NCBI GenBank assembly: GCA_021827955.1 | Contig: JAKATY010000040.1 | Span: 1-11,910 of the forward strand | Length of the DNA stretch: 11,910 nucleotides | Direction: 5' to 3' | DNA from: Microcaldota archaeon | GTDB taxonomy: Archaea > Micrarchaeota > Micrarchaeia > Micrarchaeales > Micrarchaeaceae | Shown here: positions 1 to 4,276 of the stretch, piece by piece | Layout of the letters: each line of letters begins with the position of its first letter | How positions within the stretch are numbered: position 1 is the first letter of the stretch | Program-made: the position numbers and the translations under genes | The notes under the pieces: model-generated | Database searches by the model: none | The model's input: only the letters and a program-made list of their open reading frames with translations | What the model was told of the DNA's origin: nothing

Positions 1-143
1 AATCGCTTCCCGGAAAGATTGCGGGGCTAAAGCGCGTCTTCATAGTTCACGGAGAGAGAAGCAAATCCGAAGAGCTCAAGGCCGCGCTGGAAAAGAGATA
101 TGATGTTACTGTTCCTGAGATAGGCCAGAGCTTCACTATTTAA
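1..143 (+). CDS. Beta-CASP metallo-beta-lactamase ribonuclease, C-terminal end (partial)
   Basis: This is the last 46 codons of a gene that enters from the left edge, read in the frame whose codons start at base 3 and ending at TAA 141-143. The peptide contains RVFIVHGE near the middle and ends VPEIGQSFTI. The pattern hydrophobic-VHGE, then a helix with a basic face, then a beta strand and VP-x-x-G-x-x-F is the closing element of beta-CASP/metallo-beta-lactamase nucleases (the archaeal CPSF-like aCPSF1/aCPSF2 and RNase J families), where this segment completes the metallo-beta-lactamase fold. These enzymes process or degrade RNA. The fragment is too short to tell which subfamily it is, and the HxHxDH metal site lies outside the window. 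The family call is fairly secure and the subfamily is open. Confidence 0.7.
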   Translation, partial: SLPGKIAGLKRVFIVHGERSKSEELKAALEKRYDVTVPEIGQSFTI

Positions 144-205
144 ATCTTGCGCCAACGTTAGACATCTAGTCATAAGAAAGAGCGTAAAAATTGCGCAAAG
201 GAAAG

Positions 206-220
206 TAATAAATAATAAAT
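206..220 (+). promoter_or_regulatory. TATA-like promoter element for the 259-624 gene
   Basis: An AT-only run (AATAATAAAT core) lies in the 115-bp gap after the beta-CASP gene. Initiation about 26 nt downstream would give a leader of roughly 15-20 nt, which would include the SD motif GAGGGTG at 248-254. The assignment is by position and composition only. Confidence 0.35.
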
Positions 221-258
221 CCCTTTAAGTTAAGGAGAGTTGCGATAGAGGGTGCAAG

Positions 259-624
259 ATGATGGCTTCTGGCGAGGGAAAGGGCAACAAAGCAAAGCTC
301 AAAAAAGAGCTAGAACTGCTTAACAATGCAATGGCGCTTAACAAGCTAGTCAAAAAGAACGATCTTGAGGGGGTGTTTCTTACTAACCCCGCAAAGGAAT
401 CGGAAACCATAAGCGACGACATCTCCGACAGGATAATAGATGCGCTTGAAAAGCAAAGCAGCAAGGAGATAAACGTATTAAACGAATTTGTAAAGGAATC
501 AGAGGATGAAAGAAAAAGCGGCGAGAGGCATACTGACGCAATTAGTAAAAAAAGGAAGAGAGCAACACCAAGGAAACGAATCGCATCAAAAAAGGCAAAG
601 GTTAAAAAAGCAAGGAGGAGATAA
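259..624 (+). CDS. Small charged protein with a Lys/Arg-rich C-terminal tail, function unknown
   Basis: I do not recognise this 121-aa protein. The start is well supported: GAGGGTG at 248-254 sits 4 nt before ATG 259, and a second in-frame ATG follows at 262. Residues 10-35 look helical and charged, residues 45-85 are mixed to acidic, and residues 97-121 are extremely basic (16 of 25 are Lys or Arg), ending in three arginines. No cysteines or membrane segments are present. Such a tail suggests contact with nucleic acid, as in histone H1-like or ribosome-associated tails, but there is no visible folded DNA-binding motif. Upstream is a beta-CASP ribonuclease gene in the same direction, and the tRNA-Ala gene begins 7 nt after the stop codon, so the tail-coding DNA probably also carries the tRNA promoter. 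Possible alternatives are a chromatin or RNA-associated protein, or a lineage-restricted ribosomal accessory protein. Confidence 0.7.
   Translation: MMASGEGKGNKAKLKKELELLNNAMALNKLVKKNDLEGVFLTNPAKESETISDDISDRIIDALEKQSSKEINVLNEFVKESEDERKSGERHTDAISKKRKRATPRKRIASKKAKVKKARRR
602..609 (+). promoter_or_regulatory. Possible TATA box for tRNA-Ala inside the preceding gene
   Basis: TTAAAAAA is centred about 26 nt upstream of the mature tRNA 5' end at 632, the normal archaeal TATA distance. It lies within the Lys/Arg codons of the 259-624 gene, so the sequence may reflect Lys codons instead. Co-transcription with that gene is the alternative. Confidence 0.3.
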
Positions 625-631
625 CTTTTTG

Positions 632-735
632 GGGCCCATGGCTCAGGAGTAGAGCGTCCGCTTTGCATGAGCTTTTTGTTTTGAGAAAAAGTCCAAAACA
701 GCGGAAGGTCGCGGGTGCGAGTCCCGCTGGGTCCA
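632..735 (+). tRNA. tRNA-Ala(UGC) with a 32-nt BHB intron
   Basis: The gene folds fully. The acceptor stem GGGCCCA (632-638) pairs with TGGGTCC (728-734), with a G-U wobble at position 3:70, the alanine identity element. The D stem is GCTC/GAGC (641-644/652-655), the anticodon stem TCCGC/GCGGA (657-661/701-705) and the T stem GCGGG/CCCGC (711-715/723-727). The anticodon is TGC at 664-666. A 32-nt intron follows position 37 (668-699). The discriminator is A735 and CCA is not encoded. Two bases at the elbow are unusual. The T loop reads TGCGAGT, giving G at position 55 where U is nearly universal, and the 7-nt D loop AGGAGTA is best aligned with A at position 18 and G at 19. The tRNA starts 7 nt after the stop codon of the upstream gene. 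Confidence 0.95.
668..699 (+). other. Canonical archaeal tRNA intron (bulge-helix-bulge)
   Basis: TTTG (662-665) pairs with CAAA (694-697) to form the central 4-bp helix. It is flanked by 3-nt bulges CA^T (666-668) and AC^A (698-700), which are the two cleavage sites of the archaeal splicing endonuclease. The outer helix is the anticodon stem. The inner helix is GA/TC (669-670/692-693), a bulged G at 671, then CTTTTT/AAAAAG (672-677/686-691), closed by an 8-nt loop. Cleavage after the second base of each bulge restores a standard 7-nt anticodon loop. Confidence 0.92.
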
Positions 736-802
736 CTACATTTTAAAGAGGAATAACCCAGGGACTTGCCGATGCAGGAAGCTGTTTGAAAGCGGCATAA
801 AT

Positions 803-812
803 CTATAAATAT
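803..812 (+). promoter_or_regulatory. TATA box of a leaderless promoter for the KaiC-like gene
   Basis: CTATAAATAT is centred about 26 nt before ATG 834. No SD motif lies between them, so transcription probably starts at or within a base or two of the A of the start codon. Confidence 0.6.
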
Positions 813-833
813 CTAAAAAGCGTAGTTTATATC

Positions 834-1613
834 ATGCCGAATCAAATAGAATCAAAAATCTGCCAGAGCGACCAGCAGGGCAGCACAGCTTCTGCCAATG
901 CCATTTCTAAACCGTTCGGCATTAAAGCCCTTGATGAAGCCCTTAACAAAACGATAAAAAGAGGCAATGTTTACGAAGTATTTGGATCTACGGGCACGGG
1001 CAAGACTACACTTGCCACTCAATTTCTTGTGGAAGGAGCCAAAGAGGGGAATAAGGGCTTTATAATTGTCACCGATTCTAGTGTTGAACAGTACGTAAGA
1101 AATGCGGAGCGGCTTTCTTTTGGATTCAGAAAATATCGCGACGAAGGGCTCATAGAAGCAATAGGGTTGTCAGACAGGTTCTGGAGCCTAAAGTGGTCTG
1201 CTACAGAGGATCCGAAGAATTTTGGAAGGTATATGGAGGATACCACAGAAGCGATAAAGAAGCTGGCCAGCGAATCGAATGCTAAACGCATTGTAATAGA
1301 CACCATAACGCCCATGCTCACAGGCGACAGGTTTGATATAAGCCGCTTTGTCAATTCTTTGGCTGTAAAGGAAGCGGTAGTAATTATTACAAGCGGGATA
1401 TCAAATAATGATAACAGTCTTGGTTACGAGAGGAATGTAGTTTCTGGGGTAATAGAACTGAAAGGCACAAGCACAGACGGCACAAAAGAGGCAAGAATTG
1501 TCAAAATGCCAGGTACGCACTATGAAGGGCCTATTGAGTATACGATATCTTCTGAAGGTATAACCCCTGTCTCTTCTGAAAAAGTGCATTCGATGCTAAG
1601 GATAATAAGATAA
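834..1613 (+). CDS. Single-domain KaiC/RAD55-like RecA-superfamily ATPase
   Basis: This 259-aa protein has one RecA-fold ATPase domain. Walker A is GSTGTGKT at residues 51-58, the second strand is GFIIVTDSS at 75-83, and Walker B is RIVIDT at 152-157 with Asp156. Near the end, KMPGTHYEGPIEYTISSEGI matches the 'K-M-R-G-T... F-x-I...G-I' strand pair typical of KaiC-like domains. The N-terminal 25 residues look disordered. In KaiC relatives two acidic catalytic residues (EE) follow strand 2; here the aligned pair is Asp81-Ser82, so hydrolysis may be weak. Archaeal proteins of this class include regulators, FlaH/ArlH-type assembly ATPases and RadA paralogues, and the exact role here is unknown. 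The start is supported by a TATA box 26 nt upstream (leaderless). The alkyltransferase gene follows in the same direction and may be co-transcribed, but it has its own possible promoter. Confidence 0.88.
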   Translation: MPNQIESKICQSDQQGSTASANAISKPFGIKALDEALNKTIKRGNVYEVFGSTGTGKTTLATQFLVEGAKEGNKGFIIVTDSSVEQYVRNAERLSFGFRKYRDEGLIEAIGLSDRFWSLKWSATEDPKNFGRYMEDTTEAIKKLASESNAKRIVIDTITPMLTGDRFDISRFVNSLAVKEAVVIITSGISNNDNSLGYERNVVSGVIELKGTSTDGTKEARIVKMPGTHYEGPIEYTISSEGITPVSSEKVHSMLRIIR

Positions 1614-1617
1614 ATCG

Positions 1618-1626
1618 CATAAAAAA
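1618..1626 (+). promoter_or_regulatory. Possible TATA box for the alkyltransferase gene
   Basis: CATAAAAAA is centred about 35 nt before GTG 1657 and would direct initiation at about 1648-1650. It overlaps the left end of the inverted repeat at 1625-1640. It is an A-rich run and so weak as a signal. Confidence 0.3.
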
Positions 1627-1640
1627 CAGGCTTGCCTGTT
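1625..1640 (+). promoter_or_regulatory. Perfect 7-bp inverted repeat, candidate operator
   Basis: AACAGGC (1625-1631), TT, GCCTGTT (1634-1640) form a perfect dyad with a 2-nt centre. Its spacing (9 bp centre to centre of the arms) suits a dimeric winged-helix or HTH regulator binding DNA, whereas a 2-nt loop is too tight for an unstrained RNA hairpin. It lies between a possible TATA box and the SD/start of the alkyltransferase gene, where bound protein would block initiation. A terminator or attenuator stem for the ATPase gene is the alternative, since GTATTTT follows. Confidence 0.4.
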
Positions 1641-1656
1641 GTATTTTGGTGGAAGC

Positions 1657-1959
1657 GTGAGAAGAAGCAATGTGCCGCTATATAAAAAGTTGAAAGCCGC
1701 AGGATTAACAAGCTTCCAGATAGACGCGCTGCTTGAAACGCTTGAGATACCTAAAGGCGAAACAAGATCGTACAAGCAAATTGCAGAATCTATTGGGCAC
1801 CCCAGAGCATATAGGGCAATAGGCACTGCGCTCAAGCTAAACCCTTTTCCTATAACCATACCATGCCATAGAGTAATAAGAAGCGATGGTAGCATAGGAA
1901 AGTACTCAAATGGAGGGAGCAGGAGGAAGGCGCAGCTCCTTAAAAAGGAGCTTGCATAG
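1657..1959 (+). CDS. ogt: Methylated-DNA--[protein]-cysteine S-methyltransferase (O6-alkylguanine-DNA alkyltransferase)
   Basis: The protein transfers alkyl groups from O6-alkylguanine in DNA to its own cysteine in a suicidal reaction. From the GTG start it is 100 aa and consists only of the alkyltransferase/DNA-binding domain. Visible motifs in order are LTSFQ, IPKGETRSYKQIA (helix-turn-helix entry), YRAIGTALKLNP (Arg finger and Asn hinge region), the active site PCHRV with nucleophile Cys70, then GSIGKYSNGG and KAQLLKKE. The active-site Cys separates it from Trp-containing ATL proteins. The N-terminal RNase H-like domain of Ogt/MGMT is absent. GTG 1657 is preferred because GGTGG (1648-1652) lies 4 nt upstream. 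An in-frame TTG at 1639 adds six residues but lies in the palindrome and lacks an SD. There is no in-frame ATG upstream before a stop at 1606. Confidence 0.93.
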   Translation: MRRSNVPLYKKLKAAGLTSFQIDALLETLEIPKGETRSYKQIAESIGHPRAYRAIGTALKLNPFPITIPCHRVIRSDGSIGKYSNGGSRRKAQLLKKELA

Positions 1960-1991
1960 TAATGCCTTCCCTCTCCCTGATTTATTCAACC

Positions 1992-2402
1992 CTACCCAAG
2001 GCCGTAAGCTGTTCTCCGCACATCCCGCCGCTCCGCATTATCTTGCGTTCCTTCCCAATATTCGGAATTTTCAGAAGCGTAAGTGTAATATCTCAGCTGC
2101 ACAACTCCAGATAGGGCGGTTCTGGATGCATTTGCACAAAGCCCCGAAAGCTCGCGCAGGCCTTTTCTTGTGAGTTGAAGAGGCTTGCCTACCTCGTCCT
2201 TGCTTGCGAAATCTATCATGCCCCTGTCCTTCAGCTTCCTGAGCACATACCATGCCGTGCTTTTTGGCATGAGATACTGGTCGCTGATATAGTCAACGAA
2301 GCTCGAAGCGCTTATTATTTCATCTTTCCCGATCTCGGCAAGCATCATCTGCTCGCGCTCGTTCAAGCTTGAGCTTTTTTTCAATTCTCTCGATACAACC
2401 AT
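1992..2402 (-). CDS. Winged helix-turn-helix DNA-binding protein, probable transcription regulator
   Basis: This 136-aa protein carries a single winged-helix domain at about residues 16-85. A first helix (LNEREQMMLAEIG) is followed by SSFVDYISDQYLM, the recognition helix PKSTAWYVLRKLKDRG (46-61), and a wing MIDFASKDEVGKPLQLT ending in RKGLREL. The 'S-T-x-x-x-x-L-R-K-L-x-x-R-G-x-I' arrangement with a lysine-containing wing is typical of MarR/PadR-like archaeal regulators. The C-terminal 50 residues have no recognised domain. ATG at 2402 is chosen over GTG at 2411 because a TATA-like element sits about 30 nt upstream of it, suggesting a leaderless or nearly leaderless transcript. The gene converges on the alkyltransferase gene with 32 bp between stop codons. 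Its target is unknown; the dyad in front of the alkyltransferase gene is one candidate, by proximity only. Confidence 0.8.
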   Translation of the reverse strand: MVVSRELKKSSSLNEREQMMLAEIGKDEIISASSFVDYISDQYLMPKSTAWYVLRKLKDRGMIDFASKDEVGKPLQLTRKGLRELSGLCANASRTALSGVVQLRYYTYASENSEYWEGTQDNAERRDVRRTAYGLG

Positions 2403-2428
2403 TTGAGCCACATAAACACCCCAAAAAC

Positions 2429-2437
2429 CTTATACGG
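2429..2437 (-). promoter_or_regulatory. TATA box for the winged-helix regulator gene
   Basis: On the minus strand the sequence reads CCGTATAAG, centred about 30 nt upstream of ATG 2402. No SD motif lies close to that ATG, which fits a leaderless or nearly leaderless transcript. Confidence 0.45.
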
Positions 2438-2684
2438 AATTTATGCGGCCAAATGGAGGGTATATGGCATGTTATTTGTATTATCGGATGTGATCCTGCA
2501 TGCGCTGCCTATGACAAAAATAGACTTCCAGACATTCTGCAACGCTTTCTTAGCCATCCGTACCACATATCCTTCAGAAACCTGATTCGGACTATGATTC
2601 GAATAGATGATATTTATTAGGATATTTAAATCTTTTGTGCAAAACCCCCTATGAGATTTAAAACTGATGCGAAACCAATTTATG

Positions 2685-2694
2685 TTTTTATATG
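2685..2694 (+). promoter_or_regulatory. TATA box upstream of the 2717 gene
   Basis: TTTTTATATG is centred about 27 nt before ATG 2717, the leaderless distance. A strong SD-like GGTGG also lies at 2708-2712, so an upstream promoter (for example the TTTAAA at 2657-2662) could produce a leadered transcript as well. Confidence 0.5.
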
Positions 2695-2716
2695 ATCAGA
2701 TTTATCTGGTGGTGTG

Positions 2717-3358
2717 ATGGTAAATGCTACGAAAAGCAAGGAAAGCCTTATTATAAATTTGAAGTATGGTACAGCGATACGCTCTTTCCATGATACTGGT
2801 GTTGAGGAGAGGCCGTTGACCTCGAAGAGGGAGAAAGAGATTGAAGGGATGTTTGAAAAGGACGGGAAAAAAGCCTCTTACATAGAGGCCACTTTCTATA
2901 CAGGCAGATACATAAACAAAATAGAAAAGCTCTACATAAAATATGAAGACGGCAGCACTGTAGAGAAAAATAATAATGCAATAAATGAAGAGGAAAAGCC
3001 CAAGCCTGCAGACGTAGAAAAAATTGTAAAGCTGCTAAATTCGCTGTTTGACAGGAAACTGGCATTCGTATCGAATGATAAAACAGATGTCGACACTTAC
3101 CGCAGGCTTATAAGAAACGAGAGCAAAAAAGGGAAAGATCTGCAACGCAATGATGAAAGTAGCATAGAGTTTATGATTGTAAACGGCAAGATTATTGACC
3201 CTGAAACCGGGAAGGAAAAGCAGCTGACTCGGCAGGAGATTGACGAATACCTATCCTATCTAACAGATCTATTAGACGATGAAAGCTTTATCGTGCCTGA
3301 AGACATGCTAGAGGTTTTTGAGGAAACGATAAAGTACCTTAAGAAAAGAAAAAGGTAA
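2717..3358 (+). CDS. Charged cytoplasmic protein, function unknown
   Basis: I do not recognise this 213-aa protein. It has no signal peptide, membrane segment or cysteine, and it is rich in Lys, Glu and Asp. The region around residues 53-82 (SYIEATFYTGRYINKIEKLY and following YEDGS) looks like a beta hairpin or small sheet. Residues 94-150 look helical and strongly charged. The segment SIEFMIVNGKIIDPETGKEK, then a helix LTRQEIDEYLSYLTDLLDD, precedes a final helix that ends in KYLKKRKR. The start ATG 2717 has GGTGG 4 nt upstream; an adjacent in-frame GTG at 2714 overlaps the end of the SD sequence. The gene converges on nop5, with only 5 bp between the two stop codons. Codon use resembles its neighbours (ATA, AGG), so it appears resident and expressed. 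Confidence 0.75.
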   Translation: MVNATKSKESLIINLKYGTAIRSFHDTGVEERPLTSKREKEIEGMFEKDGKKASYIEATFYTGRYINKIEKLYIKYEDGSTVEKNNNAINEEEKPKPADVEKIVKLLNSLFDRKLAFVSNDKTDVDTYRRLIRNESKKGKDLQRNDESSIEFMIVNGKIIDPETGKEKQLTRQEIDEYLSYLTDLLDDESFIVPEDMLEVFEETIKYLKKRKR

Positions 3359-3363
3359 TCGCT

Positions 3364-4260
3364 TCAACGGCGTTTTTGACCGAAGTTCCTGCGGCTGCCG
3401 CCTTGCCTCCTGTTGTATCCCCATCTTTTTGCGTAAGGCTGGGCGTTTTCATTCCTCTTTCTTTCAGGCTGTGCCTCAATTTTCTTTATGCTTTCGTCAA
3501 GATTTTCCTTTAGCTCCTTTGCTATGAACCTCTTCGAGAAATAATCCGCTTTCAGCGCTATGCTTATCTTTGTAGCATATATGCGTGCGATCTTGCCCCT
3601 TAGGTCCTTCCTTCCCCCGCTGACCTTCGGCAACTTGAACAGCACGCCGTACTTGGGGGACTTGCTCCCGAATTTTATGTGCTTGAATAGCGCTTTTTCC
3701 GCCCCGAGCAGCTGTATAGTGCTTGCAGGCATAATCGCCATGCGCTCCAGCGATCCGGCCTTGCTGAGCATTTCTGCGGCTATCTTTGGATCTGTCAAAT
3801 AAGTCGCGTTGGGCATTATCCTGCCGGAAGCGCCCGCTATGTAATCTTCAAGCGAGGTCAGCGTATTTGCTGTATTTACTCCCAATCTTGCCAGCTCCGC
3901 GAATGCCTGCTTCTCTTCCCCGGTCAATTTCCTGCCCATCGTAGATGCAATCTTCTTCTCTATGCCTTCTGCTGCAGAGGAGCTGCCCAATATCTCTGAA
4001 AGCCTCTCCTTTGTCGCGTTGCCTTCTGCTATTGCAAGCGAAAGGTCCATCAGCTGCCTCTGACCCTGCAAGCCGAGCTCCGGAACATATATGCCAAGCC
4101 ATTCGCTAAGCCTTTCGTAAAGCAGATTGTAAGACTTGCTGAGCTGCAGGTAGGCATTTATTGCCTGTATGAGCGCATACTCCTCGCTCTCATAAGATTT
4201 TTTTATGCCACGCTTCGCGTTTTCAAGCATCCTTTTTCTTAAGTTTTCCAGATCGTCCAT
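3364..4260 (-). CDS. nop5: Nop5-like box C/D snoRNP scaffold lacking the N-terminal domain
   Basis: Archaeal Nop5 links L7Ae-bound box C/D guide RNA to fibrillarin, which 2'-O-methylates rRNA and tRNA. This 298-aa protein has the coiled-coil region (ALIQAINAYLQLSKSYNLLYERLSEWLGIYVPEL at about residues 29-62 and its partner helix to about 145) and the RNA-binding Nop domain (about 149-245). Landmarks in the latter are LERMAIMPASTIQLLGAEKA followed by LFKHIK, PKYGVLF, RGKIARIYATKISIALKADY. A charged tail ends in an Arg/Gly-rich segment. What is missing is the roughly 120-residue N-terminal domain of typical archaeal Nop5 (usually near 380-420 aa) that binds fibrillarin. ATG 4260 has GGTG 5 nt upstream; reading further up adds only 14 residues that run into pheT. 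It follows pheT by 16 nt in one operon. Confidence 0.9.
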   Translation of the reverse strand: MDDLENLRKRMLENAKRGIKKSYESEEYALIQAINAYLQLSKSYNLLYERLSEWLGIYVPELGLQGQRQLMDLSLAIAEGNATKERLSEILGSSSAAEGIEKKIASTMGRKLTGEEKQAFAELARLGVNTANTLTSLEDYIAGASGRIMPNATYLTDPKIAAEMLSKAGSLERMAIMPASTIQLLGAEKALFKHIKFGSKSPKYGVLFKLPKVSGGRKDLRGKIARIYATKISIALKADYFSKRFIAKELKENLDESIKKIEAQPERKRNENAQPYAKRWGYNRRQGGSRRNFGQKRR

Positions 4261-4276
4261 GTCAACACCACATCTC

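Larger units (their letters stand above)
2403..2716. other. Non-coding AT-rich region between divergent genes
   Basis: This 314-bp stretch separates the winged-helix gene (minus) from the 2717 gene (plus). It contains TATA-like sequences at about 2429-2437 (minus-directed), 2609-2618, 2622-2632, 2655-2663 and 2685-2694. Small ORFs of 38-55 codons on the plus strand use Ile ATT and Arg CGN codons unlike the ATA and AGA/AGG preference of neighbouring genes, and I do not accept them. I see no tRNA, no clear box C/D or H/ACA motif set and no repeats. Confidence 0.5.

Noticed and set aside
191..198. Palindrome TTGCGCAA with a matching TTGCGC at 147-152
   Set aside because: The motif is short and self-complementary, so the apparent pairing between the two sites is expected by chance; no further structure extends it.
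632..735. tRNA-Ala as an integration site with attachment-site repeat
   Set aside because: I found no second copy of the tRNA 3' end in the window, and no integrase or foreign genes beside it.
1910..2173. Plus-strand ORF overlapping the end of the alkyltransferase gene
   Set aside because: It runs antisense through the winged-helix gene, has no promoter or SD, and its composition (Pro, His, Leu-rich) is that of a shadow frame.
2453..2620. Plus-strand 55-codon ORF, possibly leaderless and divergent from the winged-helix gene
   Set aside because: Isoleucine and arginine codon choice differs from the neighbours (ATT and CGN favoured over ATA and AGA/AGG), with no recognisable motif. Another short frame in the same stretch looks equally protein-like.
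3149..3196. Box C-like ATGATGA followed by a CTGA, as in a C/D guide RNA
   Set aside because: The two motifs lie inside the 2717 coding sequence, spacing to internal D'/C' boxes is not present, and no terminal stem is apparent.
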